From Arenibacterium halophilum (GTDB lineage Bacteria > Pseudomonadota > Alphaproteobacteria > Rhodobacterales > Rhodobacteraceae): DNA of 64,000 bases. This document shows positions 44,630 to 54,296 of this stretch, piece by piece. The translations under genes and the position numbers were made by a program. Positions within the stretch are counted from its first letter, which is position 1. Each line of letters begins with the position of its first letter. The stretch lies in contig NZ_VCPC01000002.1 in NCBI RefSeq assembly GCF_005938225.1, positions 930,001-994,000 on the forward strand. Reading direction: 5' to 3'. Under the pieces are notes generated by a model. The model made no database searches and had not been told where the DNA came from. It worked only from the letters and a program-made list of their open reading frames with translations.

Positions 44630-45333
44630 CGCCGGCGCCGGTCTTTCCGCCGCTGCTGACCGGCTGTGCCGCGCCCGAGGGTGCCAATCCGGTCGAACTC
44701 GCCTGCGCTATGGCGCGGGCGGGGTGTGACGGCGGGACGATCGTGCATTCGGTGCAGGCCGACATGCTGCGCGCGGCGGTGGTCTTTGCGCCCGAGGTGC
44801 CGCTGGCGCGGGCGGTGGCGATGCTGCCGGTCTGCGGCGTCGGGTTGCAGAATGCGCTGGGGGCGCTGGCCCCGCCCGAGGTGGCGGTGCAATTCGGCTG
44901 GGACGGGGCGATCTTCGTGAACGGCGGGCGTTGTGGCGGGCTGAGCCTGCTGGCCTCGGGCGTCGACCCGACGGTGGTGCCCGACTGGCTGGTAGTGGGG
45001 CTGGCGCTGCCGCTGCTGGTGACGGGGCGGCCCGGTGACACCCCCGAGGCGACCGCGCTGTACGAGGAAGGCTGCGCCGAGGTGGGCGCGGTGGCCCTGC
45101 TTGAAGCCTGGGCGCGGCACGTACTGGTCTGGATCGAAACCTGGGAAAGCGAAGGCGCGCGCCCTGTGCGTGCCGAGTGGACGGGAATGCTGCTGGGCTT
45201 GGGCGAAACGGCCAGCGTGGCCGGAGAGACCGGCCGCGCCATCGGGCTGGACGAGGATTTCGGCCTGTTGCTGGAGACCGAAACCGGCACCCGCGCGGTG
45301 CCGCTGACCCGGTTGATCGGAGAGATGCAATGA
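44626..45333 (+). CDS. biotin/lipoate protein ligase-like protein
   Basis: 235 aa. It belongs to the BPL/LplA/LipB fold group (BPL_LplA_LipB_2 plus DUF4444 type): FPPLLTGCAAPEGANPVELA opens it, and VAVQFGWDGAIFVNGGRCGG forms the core. The classical biotin-ligase GRGR motif was not seen. It begins with GTG at 44626 inside the Mrp stop. No lipoyl or biotinyl acceptor gene is nearby, so a role other than lipoylation is possible. Confidence 0.8.
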   Translation: MTPAPVFPPLLTGCAAPEGANPVELACAMARAGCDGGTIVHSVQADMLRAAVVFAPEVPLARAVAMLPVCGVGLQNALGALAPPEVAVQFGWDGAIFVNGGRCGGLSLLASGVDPTVVPDWLVVGLALPLLVTGRPGDTPEATALYEEGCAEVGAVALLEAWARHVLVWIETWESEGARPVRAEWTGMLLGLGETASVAGETGRAIGLDEDFGLLLETETGTRAVPLTRLIGEMQ

Positions 45334-45824
45334 CGGATGGCCCCCTGAGTCTGGCCCGCGCGATCCATTTCGACGAAAGCGACCGGAACGTGTTCCACGC
45401 CCCGGCGCGCACCGGCGAGTGGTGCATGTCGGGCGGATTCGAGTTTTCGAATTGGGGCGAGGGCGATCTGACCGGCAAGGCGCGGCAGGCGTTCGCCAAC
45501 GGCTGGCTGGGGCTGGAAACCTTTGGGCGGGTGACGTTTGTTGCGGTGACGCGGATCGAGCCGGGCGAATACGCGGTGCTGGAGCAGGCGCTGGCGCAAC
45601 ATTTCGTCGAGGTGTACGGCGCGCCCGATCTTGCGGCGGCGCTGACGGTGGCGCGGGACGAACTGGCGCAGATGGCCGAAATGTGCGCCGATCACGCGCC
45701 CAACACGCTGCTGACGGTTGCACGCGAACTGACGCCCGCGGGGGTGCACGAAAGCTATCGCACCATTGCGCCGCAGGATGCCGGGCTATATCAGCTTGCG
45801 GTGCATGTCACCCCCGACGAGTGA
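45330..45824 (+). CDS. DUF6505 family protein
   Basis: 164 aa soluble protein. RAIHFDESDRNVFHAPARTG begins it, with GEWCMSGGFEFSNW next and a helical region toward the end. ATG 45330 overlaps the ligase-like gene stop (ATGA). It is the last gene of the four-gene module. Function unknown; the family call is from context and the start of the domain. Confidence 0.78.
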   Translation: MTDGPLSLARAIHFDESDRNVFHAPARTGEWCMSGGFEFSNWGEGDLTGKARQAFANGWLGLETFGRVTFVAVTRIEPGEYAVLEQALAQHFVEVYGAPDLAAALTVARDELAQMAEMCADHAPNTLLTVARELTPAGVHESYRTIAPQDAGLYQLAVHVTPDE

Positions 45825-45838
45825 CGGCTCCGGCGCTG

Positions 45839-45855
45839 TTCGGGCGATGCCCGAA
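45839..45855. terminator. hairpin between convergent DUF6505 and RTX genes
   Basis: TTCGGGC/GCCCGAA with a GAT loop, 14 bases after the stop at 45824. No T-run; a two-way terminator is likely. Confidence 0.5.
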
Positions 45856-45883
45856 GGCGCCCCGCCCGCCGTCCCCTGCACGC

Positions 45884-47269
45884 CTAGAACGAGGTTGCGT
45901 GGGTGGTGACAGCGGCCTGCACCTCGGCCAGGGTGGCATCAACGAGGGTGATCAGGTTGTCGGCGAGCGCGATGGTCACCTCATCGCCGTCCTGGGCGAT
46001 GGCTATGTCGGAGGGATTGGCGGTATCGTACAGCCCGATTTCATCGCCGGCGTGGAAATCCGTGATCCTGTCGGAGCCGCTGGCGCCCGTGGTGCCAAAC
46101 CCTTTGAACACGAAAGTATCATCCCCGGCGCCGCCAGACAGGCTGTCATCGCCCGCCCCGCCGCGCAGAATATCGCGCCCCACGCCGCCGCGCAGGGTAT
46201 CCGCGCCCCGACCGCCCGTCAGCGTATCGTGCCCGCTTCCGCCGTCCAGCACGTCATCGCCGCTTCCACCAAGAAGCGCGTCATCGCCGTCGCCCCCCAT
46301 CAGGGTATCGTGGCCCTTGCCGCCTGTCAGGGTGTCGCCATCCGCGTCACCGTACAGCATGTCATCGCCAAACCCGCCATCTAGGCTGTCTGATCCGTCG
46401 CCGCCCCTCAGCACGTCGTTTCCCTTGCCGCCCGTCAGAGAGTCGCTATCAGCCCCTCCGGACAGGGTATCGTCGCCCAACCCGCCGTCCAGCCTGTCCC
46501 TGCCGGTGCCGCCTTTCAGCCGGTCGCTACCTGCGCCACCGTCCAGCCTGTCATCGCCAGAGCCGCCTATGAGCCGGTCGTTTCCGCCGCGGCCGTACAT
46601 CCGGTCAAAATCTGCGCGCCCGAACAGGTGGTCCCTTCCGGCGCCTCCGTCCAGGTAATCCCAGTAGGAGCCGCCATACAGACGATCGCGCCCGGCGCCC
46701 CCACGAAGATAGTTGTATCCTGTGCCACCGTAGAGGATGTCATTGCCATCGCCGCCGAAGAACCAATCGTCGCCGCCATTGCCATAGGCCGTATCGTCGC
46801 CCGGGCCGCCATCAAACCAATTGTGTCCCGCCGCGCCGATAAAGATGTCGTTGCCCTGATATCCATGAGCATCGCTTCTGGCGTTCGTCGCTCTGATCGT
46901 GTCGTCGCCGTTCAGAAGCGTCACAAGAGGATCGTTGCTGTAGCGCAGCACATCCCAGACAACGCCGTATTCGCGGTCCAACCCGGTGAGCGAGAGCAGG
47001 ACCGTGCCTTCGTAGGAGTAGGTGACAGAGGTGACAATGCCTGCTGTCGCAAAGTCTGGCATGTGTGTGAAGGCGCCAGTGAACGTTATGTCGATTGGGA
47101 AGGCTGTCCATTCGCCCTCGACGGTTTGACCCGCCCGACCGATATAGAAGGCGCGGAATTCGACAACCGTATCCGTTGCACTGCTGCGTCCGCCAAACTC
47201 CAGCCCTAATGGAACGAAAAAGTATGGAAAATCCGGGATTGGGGTTTCGGCAAAAGTAAGATTGGCCAT
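45884..47269 (-). CDS. RTX calcium-binding repeat protein
   Basis: 461 aa. A ~135-residue N-terminal domain is followed by about 27 uninterrupted nonapeptide repeats of the GGxGxDxLx type (for example [18 protein letters not shown]), then [20 protein letters not shown] and a ~50-residue acidic/hydrophobic end, as in type I secretion substrates. Ca2+ binding folds the repeats outside the cell. No secretion ABC genes lie in the window. GAGGTG precedes ATG 47269. Its role could be surface attachment or an enzyme carrier; no enzymatic domain was recognised. Confidence 0.9.
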   Translation of the reverse strand: MANLTFAETPIPDFPYFFVPLGLEFGGRSSATDTVVEFRAFYIGRAGQTVEGEWTAFPIDITFTGAFTHMPDFATAGIVTSVTYSYEGTVLLSLTGLDREYGVVWDVLRYSNDPLVTLLNGDDTIRATNARSDAHGYQGNDIFIGAAGHNWFDGGPGDDTAYGNGGDDWFFGGDGNDILYGGTGYNYLRGGAGRDRLYGGSYWDYLDGGAGRDHLFGRADFDRMYGRGGNDRLIGGSGDDRLDGGAGSDRLKGGTGRDRLDGGLGDDTLSGGADSDSLTGGKGNDVLRGGDGSDSLDGGFGDDMLYGDADGDTLTGGKGHDTLMGGDGDDALLGGSGDDVLDGGSGHDTLTGGRGADTLRGGVGRDILRGGAGDDSLSGGAGDDTFVFKGFGTTGASGSDRITDFHAGDEIGLYDTANPSDIAIAQDGDEVTIALADNLITLVDATLAEVQAAVTTHATSF

Positions 47270-47373
47270 TCGGCACCTCGATCATGACGTTCTGTCACGG
47301 CGCGCGGGGGCGCCGGGCGTCACACTCGGGGTCATTCATTTAGATAGGGTGAACCGGGGCGAAGAACCCGCGC

Positions 47374-47880
47374 CTAAAGTTCGGAAAAGCCGCCGAACTG
47401 GCCGCGTTTGAACATCAGCCCCATGCCGGGGCGGTGCCAGAACCGCAGCACCTTGCCCAGCACGATGGAATGGTCGCCCGCCTGCTGGGTGCTGTAGCGG
47501 CGGCATTCGAACCGGGCGAGGCAATCGGCCAGCACCGGCTGGCCCGTGGCGCCTGTCTGCCAGTCGATCCCGTCGAAATCATCGCCCGAGCGCGCGAAAT
47601 GCGAAGCGAGGTCGCGCTGTTCGGCGCCCATCACATGGATCACATAGTCGCGCGCCTGTGCCAGCGGATCGTGCCGGGCCGAGGCGCGCGCCGGGCACCA
47701 CAGCACCAATGGCGGCTCGAGCGACACGGAGGCGAAGGAATTCGCCGTCATCGCCAGCGGCCCGTCCGGCGTGGTGGTGGAGACCACCGTGACGCCCGTG
47801 CCGTAACAGCCCAGCGCCTCGCGATAGGACGACCGGCTTTCGTGGCTTGGGACGTGAGAGGTGTAGGGGGTGTCAGTCAT
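47374..47880 (-). CDS. flavin reductase family protein (FMN-binding)
   Basis: 168 aa. LGCYGTGVTVVSTTTPDGPL and MTANSFASVSLEPPLVLWCP are the flavin-binding halves of HpaC/DIM6-type reductases; GDHSIVLGKV lies near the end. It would make reduced flavin for a monooxygenase partner, none of which is adjacent. ATG 47880 starts the conserved domain; the ribosome site is weak, so the start is less sure. Confidence 0.88.
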   Translation of the reverse strand: MTDTPYTSHVPSHESRSSYREALGCYGTGVTVVSTTTPDGPLAMTANSFASVSLEPPLVLWCPARASARHDPLAQARDYVIHVMGAEQRDLASHFARSGDDFDGIDWQTGATGQPVLADCLARFECRRYSTQQAGDHSIVLGKVLRFWHRPGMGLMFKRGQFGGFSEL

Positions 47881-48086
47881 TCGGGTCTGGCCTGTGAAGC
47901 GGTGGCCGTGTTGCGGGCGCCTGTCCCTTCGGGTGCCACGTCGCGCGTGGATTGTCCAGCGGCAGGACGGGGCCGGCGCCTGGTGGAACCTTTCCCGCGC
48001 GATGACGTTGAACCGGGTACACGCGGCCGGGCCGCCCCGAAGCGGGGGACGATCCGGCACCACGGAAAGACATGAAAGGACGCGCA

Positions 48087-48578
48087 ATGAAACTTGCAAA
48101 ACTTCTGCCCGCACTGGGAGCTTCGGCCCTGCTGATGACCGGAACCGCAGCCATGGCCGACAACCACAACCACACCGAAGTCGGTTCGCTGTCGTGCGAT
48201 GTGGCTGATGGCAGCGGCTTTGTCTTCGGGTCGTCCAAGGATCTGACTTGCACCTTCAACCCCGTTCAAGAGGGCGCCAAGGAAGAGGTCTACACCGGAC
48301 ATATTAACAAATGGGGTATCGACATCGGCAAGACCCAGAATGTCGAGATGAGCTGGCTGGTGCTGGCCCCCTCGGAAGACATCGGTGACGGCGCGCTGGA
48401 AGGCGAATACGGCGGTCTGTCCGCCGAAGCGACGCTGGGTGTGGGCATCGGCGCCAACGCCATGATCGGCGGCTCGGACGACACCATCGCCCTGCAGCCG
48501 ATCAGCGTAAGCAAGTCGAACGGCGTGAACTTTGCCGTCGGCATCGGCGAGATCGTGCTGGAAAAAGCCGGCAGCTAA
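48087..48578 (+). CDS. DUF992 domain-containing secreted protein
   Basis: 163 aa. Signal peptide at 1-24 (ends AAMADN). The mature part has GSLSCDVADGSGFVFGSSKD and TCTFNP, with two cysteines that may pair, and a glycine/alanine-rich beta-like end, as in DUF992 proteins. Likely periplasmic. AAGGA precedes ATG 48087. A strong terminator follows. Confidence 0.88.
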   Translation: MKLAKLLPALGASALLMTGTAAMADNHNHTEVGSLSCDVADGSGFVFGSSKDLTCTFNPVQEGAKEEVYTGHINKWGIDIGKTQNVEMSWLVLAPSEDIGDGALEGEYGGLSAEATLGVGIGANAMIGGSDDTIALQPISVSKSNGVNFAVGIGEIVLEKAGS

Positions 48579-48600
48579 GGGCTGTCGCGCCGAGTTACGG

Positions 48601-48631
48601 AAAAACGCGCCCCTTTGGGCGCGTTTTTTTT
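48601..48631 (+). terminator. Rho-independent terminator after the DUF992 gene
   Basis: A 12-bp stem (7 GC pairs then five A-T pairs) with loop CTTT, ending in a run of eight T. It lies 22 bases after the stop. Confidence 0.93.
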
Positions 48632-48658
48632 GTCGGCCGGTCGTGTTGGACGCCAGAA

Positions 48659-48676
48659 CGCGCCCCTCTGGGCGCG
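48659..48676 (-). terminator. second related hairpin, after the acs gene
   Basis: CGCGCCC/GGGCGCG with a CTCT loop, 14 bases past the acs stop. It is almost the same sequence as the hairpin at 48601-48628 but has no T-run. Confidence 0.5.
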
Positions 48677-48689
48677 CCCTGTTTTCCGA

Positions 48690-50651
48690 TCACGCCTTCG
48701 CGCGGTTTTCGATCAGGTCGTCCACGACGGACGGATCCGCCAAGGTTGATGTATCGCCCAAGGCGCCGAAATCGTTCTCGGCGATCTTGCGCAGGATGCG
48801 GCGCATGATCTTGCCGGATCGGGTCTTGGGCAGGCCGGGGGCCCATTGGATTACGTCGGGGCTGGCAATGGGGCCGATTTCCGAGCGGACCCAGTTGCGC
48901 AGCTCGGTGCGCAATTCGTCCGACGGTTCCTGCCCGTTCATCAAGGTGACATAGCAATAGATGCCCTGGCCCTTGATGTCGTGGGGGAAGCCGACCACGG
49001 CGGCCTCGGCGACCTTTTCATGGGCGACCAGCGCGCTTTCGACCTCGGCGGTGCCCATGCGGTGGCCCGAGACGTTGATCACGTCATCGACGCGGCCGGT
49101 GATCCAGTAATCGCCATCCGCGTCGCGGCGGCAGCCATCGCCCGAGAAGTAGTAGCCCTTGTAATCGGCGAAATAGGTCTTTTCGAACCGGGCATGATCG
49201 CCCCAGACGGTGCGCATCTGGCCGGGCCAGCTGTCGGCGATGACCAGAACGCCTTCTACGCCATTGCCTTCGACCACCGCGCCGCTGGCCGGATCCAGCA
49301 CCAGCGGCTTGACGCCGAAGAACGGTTTCTGCGCCGCGCCGGGCTTGGTGGCATGGGCGCCGGGCAGGGGGGTCATCATGTGACCGCCGGTTTCCGTCTG
49401 CCACCAGGTGTCGACGATGGGGCATTTGCCCTTGCCCACGACCTCGTTGTACCAGTTCCAGGCCTCGGGGTTGATCGGCTCGCCCACCGTGCCCAGCAGG
49501 CGCAGCGACGACAGGTCGGACCCTTCGACAAAGCTGTTGCCTTGGCCCATCAGCGCGCGGATGGCGGTGGGGGCGGTGTAGAACTGGTTCACCTTGTGCT
49601 TTTCGCAGACCTGCCAGAAGCGGCTGGCGTCGGGGTAGGTGGGAACGCCCTCGAACATCAGCGTGGTCGCGCCATTGGCAAGGGGCCCGTAGACGATATA
49701 GCTGTGCCCGGTGACCCAGCCCACATCGGCCGAACACCAAAAGATGTCGCCGTCGTGGTAGTCAAAGGTGATCTGCTGCGTCATCGCGGCATAGACCAGG
49801 TAGCCGCCGCTGGTGTGCACGACGCCCTTGGGCTGCCCGGTGGAGCCTGAGGTGTAGAGGATGAACAGCGGATCCTCGGCGTTCATCTCTTCCGGCGGGC
49901 AGTCGTCGCTGACGGTTTCGGCGGCCTCGTGATACCAGACATCCAGATCGCCGCGCCAGGCGACCTGCTGGCCGGTGCGGCGCACCACAAGGCAGGTCAC
50001 ATCGTCGAAATCGTTCAGCAGGGCCTTGTTCACGTTGTCCTTGAGGTTGGTCACCCGGCCGCCGCGCGGCGCGCCATCGGCGGTGATGACGACCTTGGCG
50101 TCGCAGCCGTTCACCCGCGCGCCCAAGGCATCAGGGGAAAACCCGGCAAAGACCACGGAATGAATTGCGCCGATCCGCGCGCAGGCCAGCATGGCATAGG
50201 CGGCCTCGGGGATCATCGGCAGGTAGATCACCACCCGGTCGCCCCGGCCCACGCCCAGCGATTTCAGCACGTTGGCCATGCGGCAGACGTTCGAATGCAG
50301 TTGGCGATAGGTGATGTGCAGGGCCTCGTCTTTCGGGTCATCCGGTTCCCAGATGATCGCCGTCTGATCGCCGCGCGTGGCCAGATGCCGGTCGATGCAG
50401 TTGGCCGCGACGTTCAGCGTGCCATCGGCGAACCAGTTGATATGCACGTTGCCCAGCGTGAAATCGACATCGCGCACCTGGGTGAACGGCTTGATCCAGT
50501 CGACGCGCTGCGCCTGCTCGCGCCAGAACCCATCCGGATCGGCGATCGAGGCGGCATACATGCTGTCGTACTTGGCGGCGTCCACATGCGCCTTGGCGAT
50601 CACGTCATCCGACGGTGCGTGCGCGGCCATGCTGGTGAGCTGGTCGGTCAT
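48690..50651 (-). CDS. acs: acetate--CoA ligase (acetyl-CoA synthetase)
   Basis: 653 aa, full length. It has [18 protein letters not shown] (phosphate loop), [30 protein letters not shown] and the C-terminal Lys of [12 protein letters not shown], the usual acetylation site. It forms acetyl-CoA from acetate with ATP. GGAGG precedes ATG 50651; a longer frame reaching 50813 would run across the control region. It is divergent from a TRAP transporter. Confidence 0.95.
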   Translation of the reverse strand: MTDQLTSMAAHAPSDDVIAKAHVDAAKYDSMYAASIADPDGFWREQAQRVDWIKPFTQVRDVDFTLGNVHINWFADGTLNVAANCIDRHLATRGDQTAIIWEPDDPKDEALHITYRQLHSNVCRMANVLKSLGVGRGDRVVIYLPMIPEAAYAMLACARIGAIHSVVFAGFSPDALGARVNGCDAKVVITADGAPRGGRVTNLKDNVNKALLNDFDDVTCLVVRRTGQQVAWRGDLDVWYHEAAETVSDDCPPEEMNAEDPLFILYTSGSTGQPKGVVHTSGGYLVYAAMTQQITFDYHDGDIFWCSADVGWVTGHSYIVYGPLANGATTLMFEGVPTYPDASRFWQVCEKHKVNQFYTAPTAIRALMGQGNSFVEGSDLSSLRLLGTVGEPINPEAWNWYNEVVGKGKCPIVDTWWQTETGGHMMTPLPGAHATKPGAAQKPFFGVKPLVLDPASGAVVEGNGVEGVLVIADSWPGQMRTVWGDHARFEKTYFADYKGYYFSGDGCRRDADGDYWITGRVDDVINVSGHRMGTAEVESALVAHEKVAEAAVVGFPHDIKGQGIYCYVTLMNGQEPSDELRTELRNWVRSEIGPIASPDVIQWAPGLPKTRSGKIMRRILRKIAENDFGALGDTSTLADPSVVDDLIENRAKA

Positions 50652-50802
50652 CTGAGGCTCCTCCCTCTGACTTCTGGTCTGTCTGTCATTGGGCGTGGCG
50701 AACGCAACGTCAACACCCTGTGTCTTCCCCGGGCGACTATTATCCACGAAAGAAAATTTGTGAACAAGGCGCTGTGGCAAAAGAAAATAATTGTAAAGGA
50801 TC

Positions 50803-50834
50803 TTTCGCTGCAATGCGAAAATCTGTTAACAGAT
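50803..50834. promoter_or_regulatory. palindromes in the acs/TRAP divergent region
   Basis: The 413-bp gap 50652-51064 contains no gene. Its middle is AT-rich and holds TTTCGC/GCGAAA (6-bp spacer, 50803-50820) and right after it the perfect 14-bp palindrome ATCTGTTAACAGAT (50821-50834). They lie 152-183 bases upstream of the acs start and 231-262 before dctP, suitable for control of one or both genes. Confidence 0.45.
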
Positions 50835-51064
50835 CTGACGATTGACCGGGCAAATCCATGAAATGGCTTGCTTATCCGGTAAAACGCAATCGTTAACGCA
50901 TTTCGCCCCGCAAAGGGTGCGGCTGGGAAAACTGCGGCAAATCGTTCCGCAGATCAGAATTTGGCGCCATCAGGCCGGGGTGCGGGGCTTGGCAGACCGG
51001 CATGTGCGAGATAGTTTCACCCCAAGCGGACGCGACAACGCGCCGCACAATGGGAGAGACTTGC

Positions 51065-52078
51065 ATGAACAGCTTTTTGACCGGCGCCCTCACGGCCGCC
51101 CTGGGGTTCAGCTTTGCCGCCGAAGTCGCGGCCGAAGAATGGAACGTGTCCGTCTGGGGCAAACGTCGCGCCTTTACCGAGCATATCGAGAAGCTTGCCG
51201 AGCTTGTGTCAGAGAAGACCAACGGCGAATTCACCATGAACGTCAGCTATGGCGGGTTGTCGAAGAACCGCGAGAACCTTGACGGGATTTCCTTTGGTGC
51301 CTTCGAGATGGCGCAATTCTGCGCGGGCTATCACCCCGACAAGAACCGCCTGATCACCGTTCTGGAACTGCCGTTCCTCGGGGTCGAGAATCTGGATCAA
51401 GAGGTTGCCGTCAGCCATGCGGTTTACGCGCACCCGGCAGTTCAGGAAGAAATGGCCCAGTGGAACGCCAAGCTGCTGATGACCTCGCCGATGCCGCAGT
51501 ACAACATCGTCGGCACGGGCGAGCCGCGCACCGAGCTGTCGCAGTTCGAAGGCATGCGCGTGCGTGCGACCGGCGGCCTGGGCGAAGCGTTCAAGGCCGT
51601 GGGTGCGGTGCCAACCTCGGTCACTTCGTCCGAAGCCTATCAGGCGATGGAATCGGGTGTTGTCGACACCGTGGCCTTTGCCCAGCACGCCCACCTGTCG
51701 TTTGGCACCATCAACCAGGCGAAGTGGTGGACGGCCAACCTGAACCCGGGCACCGTGAACTGCCCCGTGGTGGTGAACATCGACGCCTATGAGAACCTGT
51801 CGGACGAACACCGCGAGGCGCTGGACAGCTCGGTCGACGAAGCGATTGCCTACTACCTTGAGAACTATGGCAAGCTGCTGAAGCGTTGGGACGAGGTGCT
51901 GGAGGAAAAAGGCGTTGAAAAGGTCATGATCAGCGAAGATCAACTGATCGAATTCCGCCAGAAGGCCGCCGATCCGATTGCCGCCAAATGGGTCGAGGAC
52001 ATCGAGGCACAAGGTCTGCCGGGCCAGGAACTGCTGGATCTGGTGAAGGAAGAGCTGAGCAAAGCCAAGGGCAGCTAA
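51065..52078 (+). CDS. dctP: TRAP transporter substrate-binding protein DctP
   Basis: 337 aa periplasmic protein with a signal peptide (1-23). GMRVRATGGLGEAFKAVGAV holds the conserved Arg that binds the carboxylate of the ligand; SSEAYQAMESGVVDT is also typical. GGGAGAG precedes ATG 51065. The ligand is some organic acid; neighbouring acs hints at a substrate that ends in acetate or acetyl-CoA, but this is weak. Confidence 0.92.
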   Translation: MNSFLTGALTAALGFSFAAEVAAEEWNVSVWGKRRAFTEHIEKLAELVSEKTNGEFTMNVSYGGLSKNRENLDGISFGAFEMAQFCAGYHPDKNRLITVLELPFLGVENLDQEVAVSHAVYAHPAVQEEMAQWNAKLLMTSPMPQYNIVGTGEPRTELSQFEGMRVRATGGLGEAFKAVGAVPTSVTSSEAYQAMESGVVDTVAFAQHAHLSFGTINQAKWWTANLNPGTVNCPVVVNIDAYENLSDEHREALDSSVDEAIAYYLENYGKLLKRWDEVLEEKGVEKVMISEDQLIEFRQKAADPIAAKWVEDIEAQGLPGQELLDLVKEELSKAKGS

Positions 52079-52109
52079 CCGGCCCTTATCTTCGGATGAT
52101 CCGAACGGG

Positions 52110-52128
52110 GGCCGGCGCAGCGCCGGCC
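52110..52128 (+). repeat. stem-loop between dctP and dctQ
   Basis: Perfect 9-bp arms GGCCGGCGC/GCGCCGGCC around a single A, 31 bases after the dctP stop. Its place fits mRNA stabilisation or attenuation that keeps the binding protein more abundant than the permease. Confidence 0.6.
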
Positions 52129-52168
52129 TTCGTCATTTTCCAATAACAACAAGACCGGGGGAACCGAC

Positions 52169-52798
52169 ATGGCGACAAGTGCCGCCGTGCTGGAGGATTC
52201 CAGCCTTCTCAGCCGTTTGGACAGGGCTTTGCTGCCGCTGGAGCGTTTCATGGCGCTTCTGTCCGGGCTGGCAATCTTTTCACTGATGTTTCTGGCCGCG
52301 TGGTCCGTCGGGGGGCGCAAGTTTCTTGGGATGCCGCTGCTGGGCTACATCGACTATATCGAGGCGCTGATGCCGGTCATCGCGATCCTTGGCATTTCCT
52401 ATGTCGCGCGCGATGGCACTCATATCCGCATGGATATGGTGGTGTCGGCGCTGCGCGGGCGGCCGCTGTGGTTTTTCGAGCTGATCTCGGTCCTGCTGAT
52501 GCTGCTGCTGATCGTGTTCCTGACCTGGGGCGCGTGGGAACATTTCGCGCGCTCGTTCGATTGCGCGCGGCCCCTGTGTTCGCGTGACAGTTCGATCGAC
52601 ATCGGGTTGCCGACATGGCCGTCAAAGCTCGTGGTGCCGGTGGCCTTTGTGGTGCTGGCGGCGCGTCTGCTGTTGCAGGCAGTGGGATATGGCCGTGCGC
52701 TGGTGCTGGGGCTGGACAACCCCGTGGCGGTGCCCCTGTCGATCAGCGTGGCCGAACAGGCCCGGCTTGAAGCCGAAAGCCTTGGAGGGGCCGACTGA
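52169..52798 (+). CDS. dctQ: TRAP transporter small permease DctQ
   Basis: 209 aa with four membrane helices. SVGGRKFLGMPLLGYIDYIE and ISYVARDGTHIRMDMVVSAL are typical DctQ segments. It shares one base with dctM (TGATG). Confidence 0.9.
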   Translation: MATSAAVLEDSSLLSRLDRALLPLERFMALLSGLAIFSLMFLAAWSVGGRKFLGMPLLGYIDYIEALMPVIAILGISYVARDGTHIRMDMVVSALRGRPLWFFELISVLLMLLLIVFLTWGAWEHFARSFDCARPLCSRDSSIDIGLPTWPSKLVVPVAFVVLAARLLLQAVGYGRALVLGLDNPVAVPLSISVAEQARLEAESLGGAD

Positions 52799-54228
52799 TG
52801 GAACCGATCACAATCGGCCTATGGGTCTCGGCCGCGATGCTGGTGCTGGTGGTGCTGGGCATGCGCGTGGCCTTTGCCGCCGGGCTGGCAGGCTTTGCCG
52901 GGCTGTTCTGGATTTTCTGGGACAAGTTCAACTACAACCCCGAGAAGATCCTGTTCTTCAACGAACGGCGCGAGGTCTGGGATGGCGCGCTGGCCAAGGC
53001 GTTCCAGATCGCGGGGCAGGTGCCCCATTCCAAGGTTTCGGCGCAGGTGCTGAGCCTGATCCCGGTGTTCATCCTGATCGGATACATGGCCTATCACGCC
53101 AAGCTGACGACGGCGCTGTTCGAGGCCGCCAAACGCTGGATCGCCTGGGTGCCCGGCGGGCTGGCGGTGTCGACTGTCTTTGCCACCGCCGGGTTCGCCG
53201 CCGTGTCGGGGGCGAGCGTTGCCACGGCGGCCGTCTTTGCCCGTATCGCCATCCCCGAGATGCTGAAGATCGGCTATAACAAGCAGTTCGCGGCGGGCGT
53301 GGTCGCGGCGGGGGGCACGCTGGCCTCGCTGATCCCGCCCTCGGCCATTCTGGTTATCTATGCGATTATCGTTGAACAGGACGTGGGCAAGTTGCTGCTG
53401 GCCGGGTTCATTCCCGGGGTCTTTTCGGCCATCGTCTATGCGATCCTGATCATTGGCATCGCGGTGGTGTTCAAGTCGGTCGGCCCGCCGGTGGGCGGGT
53501 TCACGTGGCGCGAACGCTTTGCATCCTTGCCCGGTGCGCTGCCGATTCTGGCCGTGGTCGTCATCATCATCTTCTTTGTCTACAACCCCTTCGGCGATGC
53601 CTGGGGCACCCCGACCGAAGGCGGGGCCGTGGGCGCGTTCATCGTGTTCCTGATGGCGCTGTTCCGGGGAATGCGGTGGAAAGAGCTGAAACTGGCGTTG
53701 CTGGAAACGGCGAAGCTGACGATCATGATCTTCACGATCATCTGGGGCGTGCTGATCTATGTGCGGTTTCTTGGGTTCGCCAAGCTGCCCGACGCTTTTG
53801 CCGACTGGATCACCGGGCTTGAGATGGCGCCGATCCTGATCCTGATCTGTATCCTGCTGGCCTATGCGGTGCTGGGCATGTTCATGGATGCCATCGGGAT
53901 GCTGCTGCTGACGTTGCCGGTGGTCTACCCGGCGGTCATGGCGCTGAACGGGGGCGAAACGGTCAGCGCGGCCGACAGCGCCTTTGGCATGTCGGGGCCG
54001 ATGTGCGCGATCTGGTTCGGGATACTGGTGGTGAAGATGGCCGAATTCTGCCTGATAACGCCGCCCATCGGGCTGAACTGCTTCGTGGTCGCCGGGGTGC
54101 GCGATGACCTGACGGTTCAGGACGTGTTCAAGGGCGTCACGCCGTTCTTCATCGCGGATGCGGTGACGATCGGGCTGCTGGTCGCCTTCCCGGCCATCGT
54201 GCTGTACCTGCCCAGCCTCGCCGGCTAG
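52798..54228 (+). CDS. dctM: TRAP transporter large permease DctM
   Basis: 476 aa, about 12-14 membrane helices. The DctM mark FAAVSGASVATAAVFARIAI and GGTLASLIPPSAILVIYAII are present. A ~50-residue loop (DKFNYNPEKILFFNERREVW) is inserted after helix 1. With DctPQ it forms a sodium-coupled uptake system. Confidence 0.93.
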   Translation: MEPITIGLWVSAAMLVLVVLGMRVAFAAGLAGFAGLFWIFWDKFNYNPEKILFFNERREVWDGALAKAFQIAGQVPHSKVSAQVLSLIPVFILIGYMAYHAKLTTALFEAAKRWIAWVPGGLAVSTVFATAGFAAVSGASVATAAVFARIAIPEMLKIGYNKQFAAGVVAAGGTLASLIPPSAILVIYAIIVEQDVGKLLLAGFIPGVFSAIVYAILIIGIAVVFKSVGPPVGGFTWRERFASLPGALPILAVVVIIIFFVYNPFGDAWGTPTEGGAVGAFIVFLMALFRGMRWKELKLALLETAKLTIMIFTIIWGVLIYVRFLGFAKLPDAFADWITGLEMAPILILICILLAYAVLGMFMDAIGMLLLTLPVVYPAVMALNGGETVSAADSAFGMSGPMCAIWFGILVVKMAEFCLITPPIGLNCFVVAGVRDDLTVQDVFKGVTPFFIADAVTIGLLVAFPAIVLYLPSLAG

Positions 54229-54239
54229 GCACGGAAAAA

Positions 54240-54269
54240 GCCGCGCCCGATCTGGCGATCGGGCGCGGC
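54240..54269. terminator. two-way terminator between dctM and the hemP operon
   Basis: A perfect 13-bp stem GCCGCGCCCGATC/GATCGGGCGCGGC with a TGGC loop. On the minus strand it is followed by TTTTT, so it is stronger for the minus-strand gene ending at 54297. Confidence 0.85.
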
Positions 54270-54296
54270 GGTTGTGTCTGTTGCTGGCCGACCGTG

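Noticed and set aside
46130-46850. Regular ~27-base periodic repeats resembling an array
   Set aside because: They are the coding repeats of the RTX nonapeptides, in frame, without unique spacers; not CRISPR.
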